64,000 nucleotides of DNA from Auricularia sp. M13 (GCA_037042915.1 CM073196.1:2604001-2668000), one strand, 5' to 3'. Shown: positions 23,685 to 34,951, numbered from the stretch's first letter. Notes: generated from the sequence alone by a model not told the origin. Translations and numbers: made by a program.

Positions 23685-25082
23685 GTGAAATTTCGTTCTA
23701 TAAGTGAAGGGACTTGTAGTGGAAGCAGTTCATCACATGACCTGTACATTGGGGACTGATAAGACTGAGAGGTTGAGGTGATAGGTCTAATCAGATCATT
23801 ATCGACGAGCGAGTAGACCTGATGCACTACCACATGTAAGATGGATGCAGGCTGAGATGTTGGTGGGACGTGCTTAGATGGATTATTATAGACGGTGGCT
23901 GGACATGCTATGCCATGGACCTAGTTCTACGCTGTACATCTATTTGTAGATCGCACAGCTGTCCTAGCCAGTAATGCTTTATTCCTCACCTTGACCCAAC
24001 ATCACATGACCAAGTAATGCTTAAGCTCTCTCAAAAGACATACGTTGAAACATCCGTTCAATTGTCTATCCCATACTCATCTGTTATGCGTACAGTAGAA
24101 GTTTCATTTTCCACCCTGACCGGTCAATGTAGACTTGGTGTCTACCTCTGACTGCCATCAACACTTTGATAGCACAATCGAAACATTGTAACCTTAGGTA
24201 TTATGTTTGATCACGCCCACGTGCGGTAGAGCTGGGACACTTGTTTGTTAATTAGCATTGCAGTTCATGGACATGTGAATAAGGTAGTAAAATCGAGCGA
24301 ACGAAAAGGTGAGGCTAGGACGTCGGCCAACTACTAATTAAGTGACACACCATTTACAGGATTGAACACGGTGTCCATGCTTTGCTCTGCCCAGGCCTCA
24401 ATCTGAGCAATACACAGACCACAGAGTCTATCAACAGAGCGGTAGGAGATTTCCTCGATTCTACAACACCGGTGCATCTGTTCGTACATTGACCACACCC
24501 CCGATGGAATTTGCTGAAGACACAGAATCGAACCCCACAGTCAAACTGTGTTCAAACGGTTAGTTCTCAGTTGTAATACAGTGTAGAAATTATACAGACA
24601 AGATGTGTATCGATTGGATATTTGTGTGTGCACGTATATCGAACCATGAGTGACACGAAGCAACACATAGTGCTAGTATATGATGACAGCACAAGGACGA
24701 TTGTAAGATGAGTGTGATGGAGTGTATACTAAAGGCTCGAAGAGCACACCTTCCTCTTTATACTCATTTGTAAGGCACAACTGTGGAGATTCATGACTCA
24801 CGTGAGAACAAATCATACTAGTCAGCAGGTGCTGCGGAGATATGTGTTTCACTGAGCCACACTGCCCAGAAAGGTAATTTAGACGAAGTGCCACGAGCCT
24901 CATTTGTCATTGAATGCTAGGCACAGTCGCATCATATGCCGGTGCCATTAAACGCATGCCGGTTGTCAATCCTGATGATTCAATCCCACTGGCAAATCGT
25001 GTGATTGCACTGACAGATTCCAACACCGTGGTGAGAACAGGTGAAAAAGAACCACTAGATGACTCTATAGTAACGTGCTGTC
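23685..25082. other. Helitron non-coding region
   Basis: About 1.4 kb of AT-richer sequence 3' of the helicase. No open frame with protein-like composition was found. Confidence 0.5.
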
Positions 25083-25765
25083 CTTTGTCCCAATGACCCC
25101 ACGTGCCCCACACATCATCAGATTTGAGTCAAGTCTGATGCAGCTGCGCAGCAGTCAAGTCATGCTGATCCATGGTACCTGACGCATCTGGCCCAGTTTG
25201 GGAGGCACTATCTGAAACTGTGCTATGTCCATGTGCCTGCTGCACTTCTTTTGCCCCTGTGGTGCATGACCCCACATGTCTCACACGTCATTGAGTCAAG
25301 TCTGATGCAGCTGCGCAGCAGTCAAGTCACGCTGATCCATGGTACCTGACGCATCTGGCCCAGTTTGGGAGGCACTATCTGAAACTGTGCTATGTCCATG
25401 TGCCTGCTGCGCACGTTTTGCCCCTGTGGCGCATGACCCCACATGTCCCACAAGTCATTGAGTCCAGTCTGATGCAGCTGCGCAGCAGTCAAGTCATGCT
25501 GATCCATGGTACCTGACGCATCTGGCCCAGTTTGGGAGGCACTATCTGAAACTGTGCTATGTCTATGTGCCTGCTGCGCACGTTTTGCCCCTGTGGCACA
25601 TGACCCCACATGTCTCACATGCCATTGAGTCAAGTCTGATGCAGCTGCGCAGCAGTCAAGCCACGCTGACTGGTACCTGACGCATCTGACCCAGTTCGGG
25701 AGGCACTATCCGAAACTGTGCTATGTTCACATGCCTGCTGCGCATATTTTCCCCTGTGGTGCTGT
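25083..25765. repeat. Tandem array, four copies of a 167-bp unit
   Basis: The landmark GAGTC(A/C)AGTCTGATG occurs at 25126, 25293, 25460 and 25627, exactly 167 bp apart. Each unit then contains a perfect 10-bp palindrome (GCTGCGCAGC), GATCCATGGTACCTGACGCATC, TGGGAGGCACTATCTGAAAC and a CCCCTGTGG block. The last copy is the most diverged and has a short deletion. The very regular period and few changes between the first three copies point to recent amplification by recombination or replication slippage within the transposon. Confidence 0.92.
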
Positions 25766-26037
25766 CTTGTCGGACATGATACTGTGAGAACCACTGAACA
25801 CACAACACCGAAATACCCTTACCGGTCTTATTGAATAGATGTTGTCGATTTTCTCTGTTGATTGGGTCTGCAGATGACTGAGTGACTGGGAAGGGCAGTC
25901 CATAGCCCCCCAGGTGCAGCGTACCAGTACTCATCAGAAATGGATGGGCCAGCCAAAGATCTGGGATATTATATGGCATCCAGCACCTCCATTAGGACGT
26001 TCTCACAGCCGATGACTCACCTCATTGTAGCCCAACA

Positions 26038-26045
26038 TATATAAG
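26038..26045 (+). promoter_or_regulatory. TATA-box-like element
   Basis: TATATAAG lies 84 bp upstream of the ATG at 26122, with a pyrimidine-rich stretch (ACACCCGTCAAACTC...) between them. The arrangement fits a core promoter for the small cysteine-rich reading frame downstream. Confidence 0.45.
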
Positions 26046-26121
26046 CGGTTTTGCTGCCTGCTGAGTCCAAACCCTTACACCCGTCAAACTCTATCTCCAT
26101 TTTCAAATATCGTCCTCCAGC

Positions 26122-26403
26122 ATGTGCTTCAGCATGACACGCCGCATCATTTTCGTCTGCCAACACAGCAACTGTAGACCAATCAGGCAGCATGACTGCA
26201 TGCATCGCCGCTGCATTTGGAGCGTCTGTCATACGATGGAGCCTCATGATTGCATGAATTTGTGCATGCAGCTAAAGGGTGGACTCTTAATACTGCAGCC
26301 GGATGTAAAAAAGAAAACTTTATGTTACGACTGTTGGCATAAGATCTATTCGTCCTTGGGTTCTAATGATGAAGGGGAGGAAGACTTTGGCATCATTGGA
26401 TGA
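26122..26403 (+). CDS. Small Cys/His-rich protein, 93 residues, inside Helitron block
   Basis: A single-exon frame from ATG 26122 encodes a 93-residue protein with an unusually ordered set of Cys and His: MCFSMTRR, CQHSNCRP, HDCMHRRC, SVCHTMEPHDCMNLCM and later LCYDCWHKIY, with an acidic tail (NDEGEEDFG). It has a TATA-like box upstream. The pattern could form zinc-binding loops. No family is recognised. Its place 3' of the helicase suggests Helitron cargo, but it could also be chance. Confidence 0.45.
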   Translation: MCFSMTRRIIFVCQHSNCRPIRQHDCMHRRCIWSVCHTMEPHDCMNLCMQLKGGLLILQPDVKKKTLCYDCWHKIYSSLGSNDEGEEDFGIIG

Positions 26404-26645
26404 GCAATACATGTGTGCTCGTTCTGCTACATTCCCTTAATCTCCAGGAAGCTGAATACTTGATGTACAACACAATCAATACAGGTACTTATTCATTCGA
26501 GTGTGCTTGGCCGCAAGAGTCTCGATTGCCTCGCAACGGCAGTGTCCTGGATTGACGTATATTTTGGAATCGTGTGTACCAGCAGTAAACCAAACTACAT
26601 ACTACGCAAAACGTTTTTGATCATAGTCGCAAGTGACAGCCCATA

Positions 26646-27063
26646 CTACATACGGCGTAAGATGTCATTGGTGTAGTCAAACAGCATACGGCGCATAACA
26701 TCGTTTTCGGTGGCAAGAAGATGGATCACGGCCAACGCACGCTCCCAAGAGGCAGTGGTGGAAGCTTGGACTCCAATGGCAGTCATCCTGTCCTGGAGAC
26801 TGATAAACAGTGCCTCGAGTCGTACGAACGTATCCTGCAACAAATCGACCTCGCCATTCGTGTAGGGGACATGGAAGGGGCAAGGATTGCATACACAGCC
26901 ATCAGGCGGATGGGCTGCACCATGTGTTAACCACAGCGTAAAATTTTATCTGGAACACACACGAACCGTGGTCATAGTGCACTGAAACGAAAGTAGGAGA
27001 GGATTGCATAGAGGGTGGTGTCGAAGGGTCTAGCGGGTCTGGGGGCGTAGAGGGCGACGACAT
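26646..27063 (-). CDS. Small two-exon protein, about 123 residues
   Basis: ATG at 27063; exon 1 (27063-26961) encodes a Pro/Ser-rich leader (SSPSTPPDPLDPSTPP). A 46-nt intron (26960-26915, GTGTGT...CAG) joins in phase to exon 2 (26914-26646), with CNPCPFHVPYTNGEVDLLQ and a long amphipathic helix-like stretch (FVRLEALFISLQDRM, ALAVIHLLATENDVMRRML). The exons sum to 372 nt including the stop. No family is recognised. It faces the Cys-rich gene at 26122 tail to tail within the Helitron block and may be captured host sequence. Confidence 0.45.
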
Positions 27064-28060
27064 TTGTAGAGCAAGTGCTGCAAGGGAGCTCAACTGGGGA
27101 AAGAAGCGGAAACAACCGGCCGGAGAGAACCGAAGAAGACCAGTCTAGGATCTGTTCTTCCCACATGCAAGCTTTTTTAGCCTCTCGCCACAGTCAACTC
27201 ACACAAAATCAATTGTTCCATGTGTTTTCACCCATTATCAGGGTGCGACGCCTTGCGGGTGATCTGTGCACCAGCACGTATTCCCATCTGAGCGAAGCAA
27301 ATCACAGCTAAGACTCGCGGGATGCAGGTTTAGGGATTGTTTAAATCTCTTGCTCTCAAGGGATCACCACAATTAAAATTATGAATATCACGTCGTTTTT
27401 CTTGTAAACCCTCTGAGCCAGGACTAACTAACTGATTTGCTTCCGGACTTCCCGATTTGGCATATCCGGATCTATACCCTGACAGATCCGGACCTGAAGG
27501 ACTCAATCCCAAGGCTGAGGTCAGTAAACTCTGATGTTCAGATGATTGGCTGGGTCCCTGAGCGTGTTTCTGCTCACAGGAGTTTCTCGAACTCCTACCT
27601 GCACTTCCAAGTGCCGTAATTCCGCATATTTTTAGCTCAATCTTTTTTTTGGTAAGATGCACACCGGCTGGACTAACTAACCAACGTGATATCCCGGAAG
27701 CAAAATGAGAAGACCCCTTGCTTGCTCTGGAGGGATAGTCGGGTATTAGGAAGTTTATATGGAACTCACAAAAATCAGACGGCACATAAGCAGGCGTGAC
27801 CGTTTGCAAGCCGAGCAACGGCGCACGCATTGATGGAGAGAACTGGAAAGGGGGCGGAGCTCGAAAGCGTGAATTGCTTGGCCGGCTTATGTCATCAGGC
27901 TCCGGGCAAGAGGCACGCCACCCTGCCGACGCGCCAAGCCCATGCGACCGAGCATCATTCAGTGAGGCGTCGGTGGCAATCCGACTCCGCCCCGTTGCGC
28001 CAATTCGCCCAAGCGTCCTTGGCCCGCAAGCCCGTGTGTCTCGTTGTGCCTGTCTGCGAC
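27064..28060. other. Non-coding, with hairpin and inverted repeats
   Basis: No gene is supported. The centre holds short direct and inverted repeats and a 9-bp hairpin, listed next. GC content rises again after about 27.8 kb. Confidence 0.4.
27421..27704. repeat. Inverted and direct short repeats with a hairpin
   Basis: TTTGCTTCCGG (27436-27446) and its exact reverse complement CCGGAAGCAAA (27694-27704) face each other. GGACTAACTAAC is repeated directly at 27421 and 27670. Between them TCCGGATCT (27465-27473) and AGATCCGGA (27484-27492) form a perfect 9-bp stem with a 10-nt loop. It may be a small foldback element or part of a transposon terminus. Confidence 0.6.
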
Positions 28061-28088
28061 AAGAAAAAGAAAAAAAAAGAAAAAGAAA
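28061..28088. promoter_or_regulatory. Poly-purine (A/G) tract upstream of exo-glucanase gene
   Basis: A 28-nt run of A with interspersed G ends 114 bp before the ATG at 28202. Such tracts often mark nucleosome-poor promoters in fungi; here the role is an inference from position. Confidence 0.3.
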
Positions 28089-28201
28089 TTAGGTAGTTAG
28101 CGTTTGCCGCGTGCAGCCGAGGCTAAAGAGTGCGTGGATTCAACCTCCGGCGGCCATCCTTCCCTCCAGTCCTTACCGTACCCCGCCCGGTGCCATCCAG
28201 C

Positions 28202-31115
28202 ATGGCCTACCGCCCCCCGCACCCGAACGTGACGCCGCTGCACGTGCCCAGCGGCTACGACGCCGTCGCCCACCCCCCGCCGTCGCCGCGGCTCGAGTCG
28301 GCGTACGACAGCAACGCCGACATCCAGGACGACCCGTACCTCCAGAACCCGAATCTGCCGCCGGGCCGCTTCTACGGACAGGGCATGCACAACGACTACT
28401 CGCGCCAGTCGCTGGCCGCGTCCGAGGTCTCGCTGCATCATCCCGTCGCCGGCGGCAACATGGACAGTCCTTACCCCCAGACCCCCTACGACTCTGCAGG
28501 CCCCGCCGGAGCCTACAAGAACTCGTCCTCGGCCCACTTCAACCCGTACCGGGACGAGCCCGACGCCCACCAGATGTCCTATCTCGGCGACTCGCGCGCA
28601 TACGAGAGCTCCAGCTCACTGCCGCCAGAAAAGTCGCGAGCCAACATGTACGCTGCGCCCGCCGAGGGCCGCAAGAAGAAGCGCCTCATCTTTGGCATCG
28701 TCGCTGCCATCGTCGTCGTCGCCGCAATAGGCGTCTGCGTCTACATCTTCATCATCAAGCCCAAGTCCGACGGCGACGACGGCAAGGCCACGGGCGGCAA
28801 GAACACCACTCCGCCCAAGAACCTCGCCAAGACCGGTGGTGACGGCTCTATGGTCACCATGGAGGACGGCACCACCTTCAAGTACTCGAATCCATTCGGT
28901 GGCTTCTGGGTCGACGACTTCGACAACCCCTTCAACGACACCGCACAGGCCCAGAGCTACACCCCGCCCCTCAACGAGCCTTGGGTATATGGTACCAACC
29001 GCATCAGGGGGTGAGTGATTTCGGTCCCGTGCGCCGCCTTGACTTTCTTGGCTGAAGGCTGATGCTTTCTCTAGTGTCAACGTTGGCGGGTACGCTATTT
29101 CCTCAATTTCGCACATTGTGCGGGACATGCTGTGCGCCGTACTGACTACACGACAGATGGCTTGTCCTGGAACCATTCATCTCCCCCGCCATGTTCGAGA
29201 AATACCCCGGCACCATAGACGAATACCAACTATCACTCAAGATGCAGGAAGACACCGCCAACGGTGGCTTTGACTGGCTCAAGCAGCACTACGAAACGTT
29301 TATTGTGCGTAGCGCAATGATGCGCCCATTGTGACACAAATGACTGACACTCCATGCACAGACTGAAAAGGATTTTGCGGAGATTGCTGGCGCGGGCCTC
29401 AACTGGGTTCGCATTCCCATCGCGTTTTGGGCCATCGAAACGTGGGACGGCGAACCCTATCTGCCTAAGGTTTCGTGGGAGTGCGTTTTTCGCGATACTT
29501 GCACCATCCCACTAGTCGCTCATCCCCACTAGGTACTTCCTCAAAGCCGTCAAATGGGCCCGTAAATACGGTTTACGCATAAATCTCGATCTCCACGCTG
29601 TGCCTGGCTCGCAAAATGGTACGTGCTGTTGTTCCTTCCGGCAGTATCGTCCTAACCGTGTTCGCGCAGGCTGGAACCACTCTGGTCACTATGGAGCTGT
29701 CGGCTTTATGGCTGGTATGTGGTGGTGTATTAAGCTTGTTCTTGTCTCATAGTCGTTGCAGGCGTCATGGGCATTGCACATGCTCAGCGGACATTAACCT
29801 ACATGCAAATCCTCACGCAGTTCATCTGCCAGCCACAGTACGTTCTTAAATCTGAATTGTTTCGCAGGTTGAAATCTGACCAACCACTCCTTCATAGATA
29901 CAAGAACGTCATCCCCATGTTCGGTATCCTCAACGAAGCCCTTACGTCGGACATTAGCCAGCCACCCATGGCGAGCTTGTGCGTGAAAATCTCATTATAG
30001 CCCAGCATTCGTCTGACAGCCGCTTTGCAGCTACTACGAGGCATACAAGACAATCCGTGCAATTGGCGGCACTGGCGAAGGCAACGGGCCCATGATTTCC
30101 ATCCACGATGGCTTCCTGGCCATGAGCGACTGGACTAGCTGGCTGCCGAACCGCGACCGCGTGGCGATGGACACCCATTTCTACTTCGCGTTCGCCAAGA
30201 CGCCGTCCAACGCGTCCCTCGATGTCTGGGCAGGACAGCCCTGCAAACCGAACGGCCAGCAGTCCAAGATGACGGCGTCGCTGACGGACTTTGGCGTCAC
30301 CACGGCCGGCGAGTTCAGTCTCGCGATCAACGATTGCGGCCTGAACGTCAACGGTGTTGGCCTGGGCACCCGTTTTGAGGGCACATACGTTGGTGACGAC
30401 AAGCCCGCTGCTGGTTCCTGCGTACCCTGGGACGAATGGGAGACTTGGACGCCGGAGACCAAGGCTGGCTTGCGGACGTTTGCTCTCATGGAAATGGACG
30501 CATTGCAGGTGAGGCATCCTTCCGCTCGCGTATTTCTAACAATGCTGATGCGCTTTCTTGCTTAGAATTACTTCTTCTGGACATGGAAAGTGGGCAACAC
30601 CACAACCGTGAGCCCGCCGAGCGTTCGCGCACCGTTCTGGTCGTATAAGCTCGGGTTGGACAACGGCTGGATGCCGACAGATCCTCGCGAAGCGGACGGG
30701 AAGTGCCCTGAGCCTGGATTCGACAGGCCTCATCAGCCCTGGCAAACTGGTGGCGCAGGCGCAGGCGACATACCGCCCGAGGCCACGGCGTCGTTAACAT
30801 GGCCTCCCGCGGAGATCAAATTGGTCGTCCCTGGCGACGCGATGCTGGAAGTCAACCAGCTGCCTATGTACACGCCGACAGGAACGTTGTACACGATGCC
30901 CGCGCCGACGTTCGCAGATACAACAGCATCAATAGACGCCGGCAACGGCGTCGCCAACCCGCAGTTTACCCTGGGCGCGTACGTCCCCTATCCAGGGGTG
31001 CACATATCTGGGGCCGTACGACGGCTCGGGCGCGGAGGTGCCGCCTCTGTGTGGCGCTGCGAAGCGGTCACTGGACGAGGCTCAGGCGAGGATTACGCCC
31101 GCGCCGACGCCATAG
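28202..31115 (+). CDS. Membrane-anchored GH5 exo-beta-1,3-glucanase
   Basis: Glucan 1,3-beta-glucosidase of the GH5 (GH5_9) fungal cell-wall type. The ATG at 28202 starts a 160-residue Pro/Ser/Tyr-rich cytoplasmic tail, then [20 protein letters not shown] plus VCVYIFII as a type II signal anchor, a Gly/Lys linker, and the catalytic domain: [67 protein letters not shown] (acid/base Glu), MDTHFYFAF and [13 protein letters not shown] (nucleophile Glu). About eight short introns are canonical. Near 31005 the frame changes by one without an intron; in the new frame the protein ends [19 protein letters not shown] at the TAG 31113-31115. Likely remodels wall beta-glucan outside the plasma membrane. 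Confidence 0.9.
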
Positions 31116-31550
31116 CGGCAGTATTGGAGCTCCGGATGTGTACCATAGTGACGCCGCGCCGAGGTGCCCGCAGCATTACGAGGAGGAGGTGGGAGGCGGG
31201 GGTGGGAAGACAGAGGAGAGTGCGGCGGGTCTTCATCTTTGGACATCTACCTATTTTCTTGTCTTCCCACTGCGTAATCTGTACGGGCGTCCTCCCGGAG
31301 TTGGGACGGGCCGTGCGCGTACGGTGTAGCTGCCATTTTATACCTAGCATATCGACATGCACCGACCCCCTGCATTTTTAAAGAATTGCATTAGGCTTGT
31401 GGACTCTGGCTAGATCGCTGTCTGGACCGACGCAAACTTGGACTTTGCCTTACTACTGGTTGAGATTAGGAGTTGAGGTTACATTCTACAGGTACAATAT
31501 GGTACATTGGGGCTGCTTCAATCGTCTGATTTGGCAAAGTATGGCAACGT
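31116..31550. other. Intergenic region between convergent genes
   Basis: 3' flanks of the exo-glucanase and of the small minus-strand gene. No gene was seen. Confidence 0.4.
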
Positions 31551-31887
31551 TTAGTGCTCGCCGGACGTGGTCGCATGACGGTCTTCGAGATCCTCTTGAC
31601 CGCCATAACCGCCTTCAATCTCATCGCGGCGAGAAGCAGCAGCGGCCTCACGCTGGTTGTTCTGGGCAGCTATCGCGGCGAGCTGCTTGAGTTCCTGAAT
31701 GAACATGATGAATTCTGGTTGCTGCTGTGTGCAAACTTCGCTGAGTATTTACCTGCTGCTTTGCATACTGCGCCTCCGCGACTTGCTCGCGCGTCTTCCA
31801 GGCGCCATCCTGTTCATTGCGCGTCTTCGTCAGATAATCCTGTTCAAATTGCGCCGGGTTTAAAACCTGAGATAATGAGCTCGCCAT
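31551..31887 (-). CDS. Small charged helical protein, about 100 residues
   Basis: ATG at 31887 (possibly an internal Met) opens SLSQVLNPAQFEQDYLTKTR, WKTREQVAEAQYAKQQ. The reading then resumes in another frame with QQPEFIMFIQELKQLAAIAA, NNQREAAAASRRDEIEGGYG and ends HATTSGEH at the TAA (31551-31553). The gap is GTAAATACT...CACAG, only 28 nt (31 nt if the next CAG is used), flanked by perfect splice-like ends. The protein is mostly helical and Gln/Glu/Ala-rich with no known domain. In-frame upstream sequence resembles a short membrane segment but is cut by a TGA near 31938, so 5' exons may be missing. It is transcribed away from the M24 peptidase gene. Confidence 0.5.
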
Positions 31888-32105
31888 GCAATCCTGCCGC
31901 TTGCAATATGTTTGGGAGTGCTTGCGATTGACTCATTTCCCATAGAAATCGCTTAGAGAATCCGTTGCACCTGCGGTGACCAGCATGAGAATTGAAGACA
32001 TGATGATGATTGGGAGAAAGAGTCTGAGGCTCGAGGTGGCGCAAGCCGCGTACATCACCGGCAACTGCGGTCCGTGGCCGCGGCGGCTTTCTTTCGATCG
32101 TGACC

Positions 32106-33816
32106 ATGGAGCGCTACGGCGACAAGGAAAGCGCGCTCGTCGAGCCTGCGCGCCGCAGTCTGCTCGCCTCGCGCTTTCGTAGACTGTCAGCATTTCTGGT
32201 GCGCACTGAACTGAGCCTGTGCTGTGACTTTGGCTGGGCTAATCTGGCGACTCTGCAGGACTGCTGGCTCCTTGTATATCTAGCCCTGACCGCCATCGAG
32301 CTTTTCGTACTCTGGGTGCAGGATGTGCCTGCTGCTCATCGCCCTCGTCCTGCTGCGCCCGACTTCTCCCATCTGCGCTCCCACTGCGCCTCCGTCCCGC
32401 CGATCGGCACCGTCGAGTTCCTTGCTCGCCAGCAAGCCCTAGCAGCAGTTGTGCGGGACCTGGGCGGGGCTGCCTATATTGCTGAGCCAGGCGCGAACGC
32501 CCTCTACTTTGCCAACATCTCGCAGTGGCACACGTCCGAACGCCCATTCTTGCTCATCGTCACGCCGAATGGCGACGCCGAGCCTTCCGTGCGCATCTCC
32601 GTGCTCACGCCGGCGTTCGAGGAGACCCGCGCCCGCCTGCTGACCATCCCCGCGCCCGAGGACGGCGTGCATTATGCCGCGTGGCCGGAAGAGGGCGACC
32701 CCTATGCCACCGCGCTGCGCCAGGTCGAGGAAGCGTCGGGCCTCAAGGAGGGCGTCGTCTTTGTCGACGAATCTGTGCGCTACTTCATCGCGGACGGGCT
32801 CCGTGCGGCGGGGTCCAAGTTCGAGGTGAAGATCGCGCCGCCAGAGGTTCGCGCTTTGCGCGAGCGCAAGTCGACTGCTGAAGTTGCCCTCATGACCTGT
32901 GCTAACGAGGTTTGCCCATGTTCTATACTTTCTTCGTGTTTATACTGATAAGATTTGGTTCGTCCAGGCCACGGTGCTTGCTATCCGTGCCGTCCGCGAG
33001 AACATGCACATCGGGATCACCGCGTCAGAGACATCCCAGCTGCTCAATACCGCGCTCGCCGAAGCAGGCTTGAAGTCAGGCTTCGGCCTTGTACTGTTCG
33101 GCGGTGAGCCCACCTGGTCATGGGACAGCCAACGACCTAATCTTATCTTCAGACGACGCCGCCCGTCCGCACGGCGGAGGCGTTGACCGCACGCTCGGCA
33201 AGCACGATCTTGTTCTCATCGACACCGGAGGCTCTCTTCATGGCTATCAGAGCGATATCACTCGCGTCAGACCTCCTTCATCAGTGCGGTAATGAGCTTA
33301 CCCTTGTTCAGACCTTTGCGCTTGCCGACTCAGAGATTCCTTCCAAACACCTGGAGCTCTGGTATGTTGTCCACGCCGCACAGGCGGCGGCGCTCTCCGC
33401 GGCGGGTGCGGGCGTCAAAGCCGGCGACGTTGACAAGGCGGCGAGAACTGTAATCGGCGCGCCGGGCTATGGGAAATACTTCACGCATCGCCTTGGACAT
33501 GGTCAATGGGTTCTGTCTCCTGCGCTACATCCGTCTGACATGTCTGTTAGGTATCGGTTTGGAGGTCCATGAGGATCCGTACTTGCGAGGTCACAACGAT
33601 GTCAAGCTTGCCGTGGGAAACACGTTCTCCGATGAGCCGGGGATCTACATTGACGGAAAGGCGAGTGGTGTGACCGCACATCTACTGGCTCGTCTAACGA
33701 AATATCTACAGGTCGGAGTACGTCTGGAGGATATCTTTATCATAGACACCGATGGCACTGCGCGACTTCTGACCGCAGCCATCGGAGGTGCGGCACGCAG
33801 TCCTTGGGACCCTTGA
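32106..33816 (+). CDS. Xaa-Pro peptidase, M24B family, with membrane anchor
   Basis: Metallopeptidase that removes N-terminal residues next to proline. A basic N-terminus and a hydrophobic helix (DCWLLVYLALTAIELFVLWV, about residues 57-77) anchor it. A creatinase-type N domain follows (GTVEFLARQQALAAV, ANALYFANISQWH, ERPFLLIV). The catalytic pita-bread domain has DTGGSLHGYQSDITRV (two metal Asp), THRLGHGIGLEVHEDPYLRG (metal His), FSDEPGIYI (metal Glu) and VGVRLEDIFIIDTDG (last metal Glu). All five ligand positions are present. Introns are canonical, about 50-60 nt. It ends at 33816. The length of about 490 residues fits the family. The ATG at 32106 was preferred over an in-frame GTG just upstream. 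Confidence 0.88.
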
Positions 33817-34187
33817 GCGCCGCGTACCTTTTGTGTACATGTCTACCCGTCTGTACCGATATTGTTCATTGTACAGCGTTGACATGATTGGGAATGAGTC
33901 TCCCAGAACAGCCGACCGCTCGACTTGAACAAGGCGCTGATCACAGCGCCGGTGCTTTCACTGCTCAAGAAGCAGTTTACTCGCCATTGCGCATGCTTTT
34001 ACTGAGGATCGCGTCACTGGCGCTCGAACTGCAGCTAGTAGTGTCTCAACGTCTCACGTCGGCAAAATGCGTGTCTCTTCCAAGTCAGGTCAACGAATGA
34101 TTTCGAATGTGCATCATTATGAATTTGAAGTATGGTAGGCGGGTGTACACATAGATTACAACATATCAGTGGCAGATTCGTGAACGA
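33817..34187. other. Intergenic region between convergent genes
   Basis: No supported gene lies here. Includes an AT-rich stretch (34110-34180) that probably holds the 3' ends of the two flanking genes. Confidence 0.4.
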
Positions 34188-34616
34188 TCATGCAGTCGGG
34201 TCGTTGAGCTGCTGGCGAGTTTCGCCCTTAGTCTGCTGAGCGTTGCCTGAAGTCCTATTAGCTGAGGCCACCTCAGAGAGTTAGAGGAGCACGCACCAGA
34301 GGCTTGCTGAGCCTTGTCACCAGTGATGGCGCCGACGACGGAGTCCTTCTTGCCCTCGACACGCTCCTTGGTGCCTTGGACGTACTCCTTCCCCTCAGCA
34401 GCCTTGATCTCGGTCTCTCCGGCCGCATGCTCCTTGCGACCAGAGTCGACCCAAGTGGTTGCGCCCGTGACGTTGCCGACCTATTGAGCGGAAATGTCAA
34501 TAAACCAGCGATGAGGACGATGCGAGGCGGATGCGTACAGTCTCAACGGCGGTGCCCTTGAGAGAGTGGTACTGGCCGGTGGTCTTGTTGGGCTCGTTGT
34601 CGGTGTAAGAAGACAT
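34188..34616 (-). CDS. CsbD-like general stress protein
   Basis: Start ATG at 34616; three exons. The protein begins [20 protein letters not shown] and continues [58 protein letters not shown], and after the last intron (gtgcgt...cttcag) [19 protein letters not shown]. Repeated, hydrophilic, Lys/Glu/Gly-rich segments of this kind define fungal CsbD-like proteins, which are small, induced by stress and of unknown mechanism. Introns of about 57 nt each splice in phase. Length about 109 residues. Confidence 0.8.
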
Positions 34617-34951
34617 GGTGAGATGAGTGTGTTTCAGTAGTGACTTTTCTGCTTTGCATGCTTGAGTGTTTTATACGTATGTAGTCCCTGACGTCATGAG
34701 CAGTTAGGAAAAGGTCGCGTGCAAATTTTGACTTGAGACGTGCGATGACATCGGATTGCTGGAAACCTGCACAATCATGCGCAGTGGACGCACGAGCGCG
34801 TCATCGACTCGTGAGACTCGCATTGTACTAAGGTCCGTGCCGTACAGCCTGTAAAGCTCGACGTCAACGGGCGCGGAACGACGTACGGCATGTGCAATGG
34901 CAGTTCATACACGACAAGCACGGAGAATAGGCGTCATAGAATCCTGGCTTT
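34617..34951. other. Promoter region of the CsbD gene and 3' flank of the CinA-like gene
   Basis: Shared non-coding gap on the minus strand. No open frame with protein-like content was seen. Confidence 0.4.

Larger units (their letters stand above)
16850..27330 (+). mobile_element. Helitron-type rolling-circle transposon (ends not defined)
   Basis: The block contains a near-complete Rep/helicase coding region (about 16.9-23.7 kb) followed by 3.5 kb of less GC-rich sequence with a 167-bp tandem array and two small genes. The flanking chromosome is clearly more GC-rich. Helitrons move by a HUH-type Rep nicking activity and a 5'-3' Pif1-family helicase, and insert between A and T without target duplication. 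Neither terminus (5' TC, 3' hairpin plus CTRR) could be placed by eye, so these limits are composition-based guesses. The coding region carries one frameshift; otherwise the copy looks young and possibly autonomous. Confidence 0.75.

Noticed and set aside
25322-25979. Open frames on the minus strand across the tandem array
   Set aside because: They arise because a repeated 167-bp unit keeps long open frames by chance; the products are just the repeat translated, with no protein-like features.
28097-28842. Long open frames on the minus strand and in another plus frame over the exo-glucanase 5' end
   Set aside because: They are shadows of the GC-rich first exon: Arg/Val or Arg/His-rich with no domain, while the annotated frame has the anchor helix and GH5 domain.
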